This document shows positions 43,807 through 52,071 of a stretch of 64,000 bases of DNA, piece after piece. A program made the position numbers and the translations under genes. Each line of letters begins with the position of its first letter. Positions within the stretch are counted from its first letter, which is position 1. A model generated the notes under the pieces. It ran no database searches. It saw only the letters and a list, made by a program, of their open reading frames with translations, and had not been told where the DNA came from. The stretch lies in the NCBI RefSeq assembly GCF_900059565.1, contig NZ_FIZW01000001.1:124001-188000 (forward strand). Reading direction: 5' to 3'. Source of the stretch: Murdochiella massiliensis. Lineage in GTDB: Bacteria > Bacillota > Clostridia > Tissierellales > Peptoniphilaceae.

Positions 43807-44202
43807 CTATTCTTTCTCCGCTTCCCGACGTAATTCTCGTGGACTTTTTTGATAATAGCGTCGAAAGGAAGCGGAGAAATAGGCGGGAGAAGGATAACCG
43901 CATTTTACGGCGATATTTTGCACTTGGTCCTGTGTCGAAAGCAGAAGGTGTTTTGCCTTCTGCATTCGTTTCTCATAGATAAACTTTGTTATGTTTTGTC
44001 CCGTTATCTGTTTAAAACTGGTGCTGAGATATGTACGGCTGAGATAGACGTGAGACGCAATTTCAGCGAGAGTAAGGGACTTATCCAGGTTGTTTTCTAT
44101 GTATCGTATTGCGGCATGAATGGAGCAAGCCAACTGTGCCGAAATAAACGGCTTTCTCGTGGCTAAGTCTTCCATGATTACATTATCCGATGGACACATC
44201 AT
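43807..44202 (-). CDS. AraC-family regulator, DNA-binding domain only
   Basis: A 131-residue protein with both AraC helix-turn-helix units (SLTLAEIASHVYLSRTYLSTSFKQITGQN and IAVKCGYPSPAYFSASFRRYYQKSPRELR). Only about 28 residues precede the HTH domain, so the usual sensor domain is absent. A palindrome covers its ribosome site region. It is convergent with the metal ATPase, ending 2 bases after it, with no terminator between. Confidence 0.92.
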   Translation of the reverse strand: MMCPSDNVIMEDLATRKPFISAQLACSIHAAIRYIENNLDKSLTLAEIASHVYLSRTYLSTSFKQITGQNITKFIYEKRMQKAKHLLLSTQDQVQNIAVKCGYPSPAYFSASFRRYYQKSPRELRREAEKE

Positions 44203-44208
44203 TTCCTC

Positions 44209-44232
44209 CTATGTTAGTTAAAACTAACATAG
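44209..44232. promoter_or_regulatory. Perfect 24-bp palindrome at the araC start
   Basis: The arms are CTATGTTAGTT and AACTAACATAG, separated by AA. The palindrome begins at the AGGAGG ribosome site of the AraC-type gene (minus strand), so a bound protein would block its transcript. The GTTAG/CTAAC core recalls iron-regulator boxes, but the half-site spacing (6 bases) does not match the DtxR consensus. The binding protein is unknown. Confidence 0.7.
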
Positions 44233-44307
44233 TTTAGCATAAATAAGAGGATGGAGAACTTGTTTTATCCATTTATCGCAGCTTGAAAGTAGACAAACCT
44301 ACAGGAT

Positions 44308-44336
44308 TTGACATCCATTCATTGGCCTTATATAAT
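44308..44336 (+). promoter_or_regulatory. Consensus promoter of rplM-rpsI and its long leader
   Basis: TTGACA (44308-44313), exactly 17 bases, TATAAT (44331-44336). A leader of about 145 bases precedes rplM; it contains the hairpin GGGCAT-CTTT-ATGCCC (44353-44368) and may hold an L13-type autoregulatory structure, which I cannot confirm by eye. Confidence 0.88.
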
Positions 44337-44489
44337 ATTCAGGTATCTGTTTGGGCATCTTTATGCCCCGGATCTTCGGTAATTCCTTCGCAGCGTCGAT
44401 GTGCGAAACAAAAATTGTCGAATCAACAAAACCCGCTTCTCTGATCGGCGGAGTCAAAATGGACAGAGCAGGAAGAAAAGGAGCAAAAG

Positions 44490-44918
44490 ATGAAAACAAC
44501 TTTAGCAAAACCGTTGGAGGTGGAGCGCAAGTGGTATGTCGTCGATGCGAAAGACCAGGTGGTCGGACGCCTCGCTGCCAACATCGCTGCCGTGCTTCGC
44601 GGAAAACACAAGCCCACTTTCACCCCGAACGTCGACACGGGTGACTATGTCATCGTCATCAACGCGGAAAAGGTACGTTTGACGAATGACAAAGAACACA
44701 AGAAGATGTACAAGCATCACACCGGATTTGTCGGTGGACGTCGTGACATCCCCTACATGGACATGATGGAAAAACATCCTGAGCGTATTTTGGAACACGC
44801 CATTCGTGGCATGCTTCCGCACAACACCTTGGGACGCCAAATGTATCGTAAGCTGAAGGTTGTCGTGGGACCGGAGCATAATCATGCTGCCCAGATGCCG
44901 GAAGAGTTAACGTTTTAA
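44490..44918 (+). CDS. rplM: 50S ribosomal protein L13
   Basis: Ribosomal protein uL13 of 142 residues with [42 protein letters not shown] and the [26 protein letters not shown] motif. It begins a two-gene operon with rpsI, 13 bases upstream of it. AAAAGGAG precedes the start. Confidence 0.98.
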   Translation: MKTTLAKPLEVERKWYVVDAKDQVVGRLAANIAAVLRGKHKPTFTPNVDTGDYVIVINAEKVRLTNDKEHKKMYKHHTGFVGGRRDIPYMDMMEKHPERILEHAIRGMLPHNTLGRQMYRKLKVVVGPEHNHAAQMPEELTF

Positions 44919-44931
44919 GTAGGAGGATACG

Positions 44932-45321
44932 ATGGATCAGCAATATCGCGGAACCGGTCGTCGCAAATCGGCCGTAGCACGAGTTCGACTCCTTCCGGGA
45001 AATGGTCAGGTGCTTGTCAATGGCTATAGTCTGGAAGAGTATTTTGATTATCAGACCCTGCGTGACATCTGCACACAGCCGTTGGAGCTGGTGGGACAGC
45101 GTGAGGGCTTTAATGTCGCCGTTACCGTCAAGGGCGGCGGATTTACCGGCCAGGCCGGCGCCATTCGTTTAGGTGTGGCTCGTGCCTTGCTTGAATTTGA
45201 CCCCAATCTGCGTCCGAGCCTGAAGAAGGCCGGTTTCCTTACGCGCGATGCGCGCAAGAAAGAGCGCTACAAATACGGCTTTAAGAAAGCCCGTAAGAGC
45301 CCGCAGTTCTCGAAGCGTTAA
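44932..45321 (+). CDS. rpsI: 30S ribosomal protein S9
   Basis: Ribosomal protein uS9 of 129 residues: [38 protein letters not shown], and the basic tail ending KSPQFSKR that reaches the P-site tRNA. TAGGAGG precedes the ATG. A terminator follows. Confidence 0.98.
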   Translation: MDQQYRGTGRRKSAVARVRLLPGNGQVLVNGYSLEEYFDYQTLRDICTQPLELVGQREGFNVAVTVKGGGFTGQAGAIRLGVARALLEFDPNLRPSLKKAGFLTRDARKKERYKYGFKKARKSPQFSKR

Positions 45322-45400
45322 TCGCTGCGAACGGCTTGTCATAAGAAAAGAAATCCCCTTAGCGGGTGTCCATTCGAGATTGATTATCTCCGAAAAACAG

Positions 45401-45443
45401 CGGCATAGTTTGGTAAGCAATTACCGGCTATGCCGTTTTTTTT
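45401..45443 (+). terminator. Terminator of rplM-rpsI
   Basis: CGGCATAG (45401-45408) pairs with CTATGCCG (45428-45435); inside, GGTAA pairs with TTACC. Eight T follow. Confidence 0.92.
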
Positions 45444-45538
45444 ATTCTGTTTCTTCCGAACGTGAAAACGCATCATCTTATGTCCTTCTCTGCGTGATTC
45501 CTGTTAGAATAAAGGAGAGAGAAAGGAGTGGAACAACG

Positions 45539-46180
45539 ATGAAAAAACCGAAGAAAGCGACAATAGTGATTATCCTTGTCTTAGTATTGCTGGGCGTTCT
45601 CATGGCGTGTCGGGAAGATATCAACGACACAGAAGACTTCAAACCGATGATCTACCTCTATCCGGAACAAGAACAACGTGTAACGGTCTCTCTGGACTAT
45701 AATGGACAATTTACGCATGTGTATCCGCGGTTTTCTGCGGAGGGAACATGGCAGGTGATGGCAAAACCGGACGGTACCATACTGTACAAAAATCGCGAGT
45801 ATTATGGGTTGTTTTGGGAGGGCGTGAAAGACAAAACATACAGAATGGATGAAGGGTTTTGTGTAAGGGGATCGGATACGGAAAAATTTCTTGAAGAAAA
45901 ATTGGAGATATTGGGATTAAACCACAAAGAAATAAATGAATTTATCGTTTACTGGCTCCCTCAAATGGAAGATAATCCGTACAACATCATTACCTTCCAA
46001 GATCGTTCGTATACAGACGATGCCAAACTCACCATTGATCCCAAAGAAGACACGATGATCAGGGCCTTTATGACCTGGTATCCTTCCGCCAAACCCATAG
46101 ATATCAAAGAACAAACGCTCTCCTCGATGAAACGTCATGGTTTTACGGTTGTCGAGTGGGGCGGGGCAAGAATAAAGTAA
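45539..46180 (+). CDS. Conserved lipoprotein with KPMIYLYPE motif, function unknown
   Basis: A 213-residue predicted lipoprotein: basic start, hydrophobic helix (ATIVIILVLVLLGVLMAC) and lipobox LMAC, so Cys24 would be acylated. The mature part begins with KPMIYLYPEQEQRVTVSLDYNG and continues with YPRF, TWQVMAKPDGTILYKNREYYGLFWEG and WLPQMEDNPYNIITFQ. I know this KPxIYLYPE pattern from uncharacterised secreted proteins of several phyla, but no function. ATG 45539 has GAAAGGAG; the open frame upstream overlaps rpsI and its terminator. Confidence 0.75.
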   Translation: MKKPKKATIVIILVLVLLGVLMACREDINDTEDFKPMIYLYPEQEQRVTVSLDYNGQFTHVYPRFSAEGTWQVMAKPDGTILYKNREYYGLFWEGVKDKTYRMDEGFCVRGSDTEKFLEEKLEILGLNHKEINEFIVYWLPQMEDNPYNIITFQDRSYTDDAKLTIDPKEDTMIRAFMTWYPSAKPIDIKEQTLSSMKRHGFTVVEWGGARIK

Positions 46181-46223
46181 AAACGCTTGCCGGTTACCGG
46201 TAAGGGACAATGAGGAAGGTAAA

Positions 46224-46247
46224 AAGGAAGGAAGGAAGGAAGGAAGG
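46224..46247 (+). repeat. Six AAGG tetranucleotide repeats at a translation start
   Basis: AAGG is repeated six times without error and ends 4 bases before the ATG at 46252, so it forms the ribosome-binding region. It also lies inside an in-frame alternative start (ATG 46210). Gain or loss of a unit would shift the ribosome-site distance, or the frame if 46210 is used. Confidence 0.85.
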
Positions 46248-46251
46248 GATC

Positions 46252-47091
46252 ATGCCGACCACCTATACGCATTATGCCTTCGGAGCAGCGGTGCGCGATG
46301 CGCTTCCGGAGGAACTGAAGGCTTGTGTGGATGAGAACCGTGACGTGTTTAACTTCGGTGTGCATGGACCGGATCTGCTGTTTTATTATCATCCGCTAAA
46401 AGCGAATGAAGTCAGCCGATTGGGCGTGGCCATGCATGGACAACCGGGAAGCGTGTTCTTTACGAAGGCGAAGACGATTCTTCGGGGCACACAGGATCCG
46501 TCGGAAAGACGGGCGCGTTTAGCCTATATTTTAGGCTTCTATACACATTTTTTGCTCGACGCGATGTGTCACACCTTTGTGGAGGCACACGTGTTGAATG
46601 CGGGCGTTTCCCACAATAGAATTGAATCCGAATACGATGCGCATTTGTTGCGTCGGGCGGGAAAGCGGCCGACCGATGTGGATCGATCCACTTTGCTTTC
46701 GCCGGGTAGAAAGGCTGCAGAAAGCATTGCTCCATTTTTCGGCCTCACGACGGAAGTTATGGAAGAGGTGTTAACCGGTCAGGCACGTGCACTGCATTTA
46801 TTTTATTCTCCGTCTGGCATGAAACGCGGATTGATTCGCGGTTTGGTGCATTTGTTTCACATTAAAGGGGATTTCGAGGATCTGTTCCTGGAAAACGAGG
46901 AGGATCCGCGCTGTCAAGCATCTAATGTACGTCTGGATGCCTTGCAGGAAGAAGCGTTGATGCGGGCAAAAACAGTTTTGCCCGGCTTTCTCGAGTTTTT
47001 GCATGACGATGGTCAATTGAACGACTTTTTTGACCGCCATTTTGAAGCGGTACGAACGGAGTCCGGTGAATTGGATTTACACTACGCATAA
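46252..47091 (+). CDS. Zinc-dependent phospholipase C-like protein
   Basis: A 279-residue all-helical protein of the zinc-dependent phospholipase C/S1-P1-like fold. Putative metal ligands are in PTTYTHYAFG, FNFGVHGPDLLFYYHP and GFYTHFLLDAMCHTFVEAHV (His-x3-Asp and His-x3-Glu patterns). No signal peptide, so it probably acts inside the cell. I prefer ATG 46252, giving the family-like start MPTTYTHYAFG; ATG 46210 would add a basic segment MRKVKRKEGRKEGI encoded by the AAGG repeat. Confidence 0.82.
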   Translation: MPTTYTHYAFGAAVRDALPEELKACVDENRDVFNFGVHGPDLLFYYHPLKANEVSRLGVAMHGQPGSVFFTKAKTILRGTQDPSERRARLAYILGFYTHFLLDAMCHTFVEAHVLNAGVSHNRIESEYDAHLLRRAGKRPTDVDRSTLLSPGRKAAESIAPFFGLTTEVMEEVLTGQARALHLFYSPSGMKRGLIRGLVHLFHIKGDFEDLFLENEEDPRCQASNVRLDALQEEALMRAKTVLPGFLEFLHDDGQLNDFFDRHFEAVRTESGELDLHYA

Positions 47092-47115
47092 CAACCGAGG
47101 GAAGAGAGGAATGCG

Positions 47116-48402
47116 ATGCTGAAAGGGTTGAAAAAGAAATTTACGCCGGCAGAATTATCCTGGGTGCTCTATGACGTGGCCAATTCGGCCTTTACCATGT
47201 TGGCCACCACCCTCATTCCGATCTGGTTCAAGGTGCTGGCGATCACCGGTGAACCGGGCGGATTGACTTCAGATGAAGCGACCGGCCATTGGGCGTTGAG
47301 TGTTTCCATTGTCACGGTCATTGTGGCGTTATTAGGCCCAATTTTCGGCAACATTGCCGACTATCGTCGCTATAAGAAGCCGTTTTTCACGACTACGCTG
47401 GCGATCGGTACGATCGGCTGCATTCTCTTCGGGGTGACGACAAGCTGGCTATTGTTTCTGATTTTATTTATTTTTGTGAAAATTGCCTATTCGGCATCGC
47501 TAACATTCTATGACTCCATGCTGGTAGACGTGACGACGCCGGAGCGCATGGACGAAGTCTCTTCTCACGGTTATGCGTGGGGCTATATCGGTTCCTGTAT
47601 TCCCTTTTTGATTGCTCTTATTGCTTATGTTATGGATGAAATGTTGCACATTCTGGATCCTGGCGTGGCGCGGCTTATCGGTTGCGTGGTAACCGCCGTC
47701 TGGTGGTTCGCCGTGACCATCCCTTTGTTAAAAACATATGAACAAAAGCATTACGTACAGCATGAAGCGCCACCACTGATCGACAGTTTTTCCCGCGTCG
47801 GTCAAACGCTCATGGATATTGTGCACAAGGAACGCAAAGTGTTTCTGTTTTTGATTGCCTTTTTCATGTACATTGACGGCGTGGGAACCATTATCAATAA
47901 CGCCATCAATATCGGAACGGATCTGGGACTGGATACGGTAGGACAGGTTATTGTGCTTCTGGCGACCCAGGTTGTGGCTTTCGCTTTTTCGCTTCTTTTC
48001 GCGCGTCTGTCACGCACCTATCGCACCGCCACCCTCATCATGGTCTGTATCGCAGGATATCTTGCTGTCTCGCTCTATGCGCTAACCTTGCATTCCTTGT
48101 GGCAATTTGGCATTATGGCCTTCGGTGTGGGAATGTTCCAGGGCGCAATTCAGGCGCTTTCGCGTTCCTACTATTCGAAGATTATTCCGCCGCAGCATGC
48201 CGGAGAATACTTCGGCATCTATGATATTTTTGCCAAAGGCGCATCGTTTCTCGGCTCCTTCGCCATCGCACTGGTAAAATACGCGGGCGGCACGATCAAC
48301 ATCGCGGTGGCGACGCTTGCGATCTTCTTTATTCTGGGCTTTATCTTCATGTGGATGGCGGATCGCGTTCCCGATCAACGGGAAAACACGCTTCAGCCGT
48401 AA
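47116..48402 (+). CDS. UMF1-family MFS transporter
   Basis: A 428-residue permease with about 12 helices. ELSWVLYDVANSAFTMLATTLIPIWF near the start and the later AGEYFGIYDIFAKGASFLG loop are typical of the UMF1 (Atg22-like) branch of the major facilitator superfamily. The substrate is unknown; amino-acid or metabolite export is suspected for relatives. GAGAGGA precedes the ATG. It converges on the Tim44-like gene with a 10-base gap and no terminator. Confidence 0.9.
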   Translation: MLKGLKKKFTPAELSWVLYDVANSAFTMLATTLIPIWFKVLAITGEPGGLTSDEATGHWALSVSIVTVIVALLGPIFGNIADYRRYKKPFFTTTLAIGTIGCILFGVTTSWLLFLILFIFVKIAYSASLTFYDSMLVDVTTPERMDEVSSHGYAWGYIGSCIPFLIALIAYVMDEMLHILDPGVARLIGCVVTAVWWFAVTIPLLKTYEQKHYVQHEAPPLIDSFSRVGQTLMDIVHKERKVFLFLIAFFMYIDGVGTIINNAINIGTDLGLDTVGQVIVLLATQVVAFAFSLLFARLSRTYRTATLIMVCIAGYLAVSLYALTLHSLWQFGIMAFGVGMFQGAIQALSRSYYSKIIPPQHAGEYFGIYDIFAKGASFLGSFAIALVKYAGGTINIAVATLAIFFILGFIFMWMADRVPDQRENTLQP

Positions 48403-48412
48403 CGAAGGAAAA

Positions 48413-49348
48413 TTAGGAACGACGTTGCTGCAAGGGCTGCAAAGCGGTGAGTACCCACTGATTTGCTCCCGTGGTGACCTCCGCGCCGCAATATTCGCAG
48501 ATACCGTTTTGGCTGATAGAAAGTGACGCGCCGCAATTTGGACATTGCGTTACCTTGGTGTCGGAACTTTTCTCCGTCTTTGCTTCCAAACTGCGCATGA
48601 ATTGCATGCGATAGGTCATGATGTAGCGGCTCTTTTTATCGCCCTTGATGACGCGACCGCTCTCATCCTCGATGACATAATCGCGATAGCGCGCCTCCAG
48701 GATAACGGACAGATACGAATTCTCCCGATCTTCTTCATAGGATTCCAAGACGGTGTTAAGAATCGAAATGTCCTCGACAACATTTGTCTGTCCTTTGTCG
48801 ATGTAGACTTGCAATTGACGCGCATGCTGATCATAGAGACTATTGGATTCAAAGGCCCGAATACCGCGCCAGTCTTTGGCTGTCCATGCTTGCTGGAGCG
48901 CAATAAAGACATCCGACGCGCGGAGTAAAAATTCCGGCTTGGAAAAATTCGGATCGCGTTCGAAAAGCGCATCCAGATTGACTTCTTCTTTCGGCTTTAC
49001 CCATGTCGAAGAAGGCGGATTTGACTTTCCGGACTGCCGCTTGCGATTTTTTCTCGAGCTGCGCGAGTTGAAATACCACAAGGGAATGATAATCAGCGCC
49101 ATCCACGGATTACGGAAAAGAAAATACAGAAAAAATGGATCGACGCTGTTCATGGAATAGTCGTCGTCATCATCATCGTATCCGCCAAAATCGTATTCGC
49201 CGTAATCATTTCCGCCGAAATCTCCACCCCAGTCATTGGCGTCCCAATCCACGCCGCCGCCGACATCGGCATGTCCGACGAAAGGAGCGAGGACAATACA
49301 GAGCAGAACCAGCGTTATCACTGCGCGAAACCAAGATCGTTTTTTCAT
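48413..49348 (-). CDS. Tim44-like domain protein with C-terminal zinc ribbon
   Basis: A 311-residue membrane protein. A signal-like N-terminal helix (FRAVITLVLLCIVLAPFVGHA) is followed by an Asp/Gly/Tyr-rich low-complexity stretch (about 33-66, including a run of six Asp), a second helix (NPWMALIIIPLWYF), the Tim44-like domain (about 125-265) and a zinc ribbon (CPNCGASLSISQNGICEYCG). Bacterial Tim44-like proteins bind partners at the membrane; the ribbon suggests a cytosolic C-terminus. Confidence 0.85.
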   Translation of the reverse strand: MKKRSWFRAVITLVLLCIVLAPFVGHADVGGGVDWDANDWGGDFGGNDYGEYDFGGYDDDDDDYSMNSVDPFFLYFLFRNPWMALIIIPLWYFNSRSSRKNRKRQSGKSNPPSSTWVKPKEEVNLDALFERDPNFSKPEFLLRASDVFIALQQAWTAKDWRGIRAFESNSLYDQHARQLQVYIDKGQTNVVEDISILNTVLESYEEDRENSYLSVILEARYRDYVIEDESGRVIKGDKKSRYIMTYRMQFMRSLEAKTEKSSDTKVTQCPNCGASLSISQNGICEYCGAEVTTGANQWVLTALQPLQQRRS

Positions 49349-49470
49349 ATGCCCTCCTCATCGTGATGTCGGTCGGATCATCTCTTTCGATTATACGGTC
49401 TGCCGGAAGCGGTTGTCTATAGCGCAAGGAAAAGGTCTATGGTAAGATATCTGCGGATAGGAGAGAGACT

Positions 49471-49842
49471 ATGGCCAGTTTATTCAGCATTATCGGACAA
49501 TACAAAGAAAAATTATCGATGTTGCCCATGATGATTTTACTTTTCGTGGCGTTGACCTTTTTGCTTTATGTCGTGTTTCACGCCCATAAAGGGGTGAAAT
49601 ATCTTCCTGCAGCGGTGGGCATTGCCTTGGGTATCGTGTTCTTTTTCCGCGGCTTTGCGCTTAAGGCACATATTTCCGGCTTGGAGTTGATGTGGAAAAG
49701 TATTTCCTTTTTCGTTGCCGGCTGTATTGCCTTAGCAACCGCGTGGCTTGTTCGCCTGATCGAAAGCTTCTCGGAGCCGCCGGCGCCAAAAAAGGAAGCG
49801 CCAAAAAAAGAGGGACGAAAAAAAGAACCTTACGCAAAATAA
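49471..49842 (+). CDS. Small three-helix membrane protein, unknown function
   Basis: A 123-residue protein with three hydrophobic segments (MLPMMILLFVALTFLLYVV, YLPAAVGIALGIVFFFRGFA, SISFFVAGCIALATAWLVRL) and a Pro/Lys-rich tail (APKKEAPKKEGRKKE). I do not recognise the family. TAGGAGAGAG precedes the start. A strong terminator follows 15 bases after the stop. Confidence 0.75.
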   Translation: MASLFSIIGQYKEKLSMLPMMILLFVALTFLLYVVFHAHKGVKYLPAAVGIALGIVFFFRGFALKAHISGLELMWKSISFFVAGCIALATAWLVRLIESFSEPPAPKKEAPKKEGRKKEPYAK

Positions 49843-49856
49843 ATTCAAAGGATAGG

Positions 49857-49903
49857 AAAACAGCCGTTGTTAACATGGGACACCATGAGACAACGGCTGT
49901 TTT
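49857..49903 (+). terminator. Terminator before comEC
   Basis: AAAACAGCCGTTGT (49857-49870) and its exact complement (49890-49903) form a 14-bp stem ending in TTTT, with a 19-base loop. It separates the small membrane gene from comEC and sets a lower limit for the comEC start. A 13-base palindrome TTTACA-C-TGTAAA (49901-49913) overlaps its end. Confidence 0.88.
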
Positions 49904-49950
49904 ACACTGTAAACGGAAACGATATTCGGTTTACAGAAAGAGGGGATGGC

Positions 49951-52071
49951 GTGGAACTTGCGCTCATGGTGTCCTTTATCGTCGGCGTCGTCTTGGCTGC
50001 AGAAGGGGTTTATCTTGCGGGATGCGTGGCGGCGATTTTGCTTTTTTGGCGGCAAGTCAAGTGGGCGACGGCTTTGCTCATGGGAATGGCCGTGTTTTTT
50101 GTGCTTTCTCCGTATGGCGATCAAAACATGCAAATGGGATGGAAAATGCTGCGCGAACAAGCGGAAGCGTTTTTTGATGCCCAGGGCGGTGCCTCGTTCG
50201 CTATGCTCAAACGCGTCCTGATGGGAGCGGACGTCAAGGGGACGTTCGCGCTGCAACAGGATATGCGCACACTGGGTCTTGCGCATTTGCTCGCGGCAAG
50301 CGGACTGCACGTCCAACTGCTTTTTTCTTGGGGGATGGGGATTCTTTCCTGGTCGCCGCTTGCCCGAAAACAAATTGCCTGCATCCTTCTGGTCTTGCTC
50401 TTCGGTTATGCCGCTTTTCTGGCTTTTCCGGCATCCATTTTGCGTGCCTGGCTGTTCTTAGCTTTTCGAGAAAGCGCAATCGCGCGGAAGCGGGAATTGG
50501 ATGCAGTAAAAGGCTGGCTTTTAGCGTTAAGTTTGATCCTGTTGATCATGCCGTACCGCGTGGAGGACCTCGGTCTGCGTCTTTCTTTTCTTTGCGCGGC
50601 AGCCGGTGAATTCGTCCATGCCGGCGAACGCATCCATTCGCGTGGGGGAATGTTGCGCCAATCCTTTCGCCGTTCCTTTTGGATCAGCCTGTTTACCTTC
50701 CCCGTCCTGGCCGAAGCGGGCATAACGCAAACACCTTCCACGCTTATAGCGAATCTGTTTGCCATTCCCGTCTTTTCGCTGCTTTTTGCGCTGGGGCTTC
50801 TTGCTCTGTTCGGATCGCTTTTGCGCTTGCCTTTCCTTTCCGAGGCACTCATTACTGTTTATCGTCTGGGTTACGGTGTGTTTGCCCTGCTTCTGAAAGG
50901 GCTTGACGCCATTGCCCTTCCTGCCATTACCTTCTCCTTTTCGACGGAGGGGCTTGCACTCTACGTGCTGGTCGTTTTTTTGCTTCTTGCCGCTCAACTC
51001 GGATGGCTTACGCGTTTTAAAGCCCGGATGAAAAGGGAAGAGGCATATGGCGAGCTGGTTTGGCAGACAAGAGGTCGACTTCTCTACCTTCTTTCGCTGT
51101 GGCTTCTGCTTACGGTTTTACGGCCGATGCTGCTCTTGCCGTTCTTTCCGCCGTCCGTTGAAGCGCTGGATGTGGGCCAGGGCGACTGCTTTCTCATTCG
51201 CTACGGTACGAATGCCGTGCTCGTGGATACCGGTGGAAAAAAGGATTTTCGAACGGGAAAAAACACGCAGGCAGATAAGCTGGTCTCTATGTTGCAGGCG
51301 AGAGGGATCAGACGCGTAGAACGAATTTTTCTATCGCATGATGACTATGATCACGACGGCAATCTTTTGGGCATTCGAAAACGCATACCGGTGGATGAAG
51401 TCGTTACGTCACCGGCGGTTGGCGACCGCGCCTTCCCGGATGAACGAATCGGTTCATCTCATCGGCAGGCCGAAAGCGGAGATCGGTGGACACTGAAAAA
51501 CAATGTGTTGCCCTGGGCCAAGCCGCTTGTTTTTACCGCCCTTCAAGCGGGGCAATGGGATGCGGAAGACAAAAACAACCACTGCCTCGTTCTGTATCTG
51601 GATATTGGCGGCGGTGTGCTGTTTATGGGCGATCAGGAAAAAGAGGAGGAGCTTGCACAGGCTTTGCCTTCCGACATCTCCCTCCTAAAGGTTGCTCATC
51701 ACGGATCCAAACGAGGAACCTCGGAAGCACTGCTTTCGCGTGTTCGTCCGGAACAGGCGATCATCAGCTGCGGACGGAACAATCGTTATGGGCATCCTGC
51801 GCCGACAACGCTCAAGCGCTTGCAACAATACGGGGTTTCTTGGCATCGTACGGACCGGGAAGGAGCGCTATGTTATCGGGAAAACCCCTTTCCCTGGGGA
51901 AGACGGTTGATTGTTCGAACAGAAAAACAGCAGCGCACGATGGCACTGCTGTTGGAAATGCTTTGGGTTGTTCCGCTCATTGTGGCGATAGAGATGGTAA
52001 AGAAGGAGGATCCACTCCAAAATCAAGTGGCAGCCGTTGGGAAGAAATACAGAGAACAAGGCCGATGCTGA
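49951..52071 (+). CDS. comEC: DNA-uptake channel ComEC/Rec2
   Basis: Membrane channel for transforming DNA, about 706 residues. The central Competence domain holds the helical bundle (LAHLLAASGLHVQLLFSWG; later helices to residue about 370). The C-terminal metallo-beta-lactamase domain shows VEALDVGQGDCFLIRYG, LSHDDYDHDGN and VAHHGSKRGTS. The open frame begins at TTG 49867, but that lies within the terminator. GTG 49951 follows AGAGGGGATGG and starts directly with a membrane helix, so I choose it; ATG 49885 is a third option. Its 3' end overlaps rodA (opposite strand) by 95 bases. Confidence 0.9.
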   Translation: MELALMVSFIVGVVLAAEGVYLAGCVAAILLFWRQVKWATALLMGMAVFFVLSPYGDQNMQMGWKMLREQAEAFFDAQGGASFAMLKRVLMGADVKGTFALQQDMRTLGLAHLLAASGLHVQLLFSWGMGILSWSPLARKQIACILLVLLFGYAAFLAFPASILRAWLFLAFRESAIARKRELDAVKGWLLALSLILLIMPYRVEDLGLRLSFLCAAAGEFVHAGERIHSRGGMLRQSFRRSFWISLFTFPVLAEAGITQTPSTLIANLFAIPVFSLLFALGLLALFGSLLRLPFLSEALITVYRLGYGVFALLLKGLDAIALPAITFSFSTEGLALYVLVVFLLLAAQLGWLTRFKARMKREEAYGELVWQTRGRLLYLLSLWLLLTVLRPMLLLPFFPPSVEALDVGQGDCFLIRYGTNAVLVDTGGKKDFRTGKNTQADKLVSMLQARGIRRVERIFLSHDDYDHDGNLLGIRKRIPVDEVVTSPAVGDRAFPDERIGSSHRQAESGDRWTLKNNVLPWAKPLVFTALQAGQWDAEDKNNHCLVLYLDIGGGVLFMGDQEKEEELAQALPSDISLLKVAHHGSKRGTSEALLSRVRPEQAIISCGRNNRYGHPAPTTLKRLQQYGVSWHRTDREGALCYRENPFPWGRRLIVRTEKQQRTMALLLEMLWVVPLIVAIEMVKKEDPLQNQVAAVGKKYREQGRC

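Noticed and set aside
44209..44232. Calling the palindrome a DtxR box
   Set aside because: The GTTAG and CTAAC halves are 6 bases apart and not 1, so it does not fit the DtxR/IdeR consensus.
44351..44644. Open frame overlapping the rplM leader and 5' end
   Set aside because: It lies in another frame of the L13 leader and gene, without a ribosome site or family resemblance.
49867..49950. Extension of comEC to TTG 49867 or ATG 49885
   Set aside because: TTG 49867 lies in the left arm and ATG 49885 in the loop of the 14-bp terminator at 49857-49903, with no ribosome site. GTG 49951 has one.
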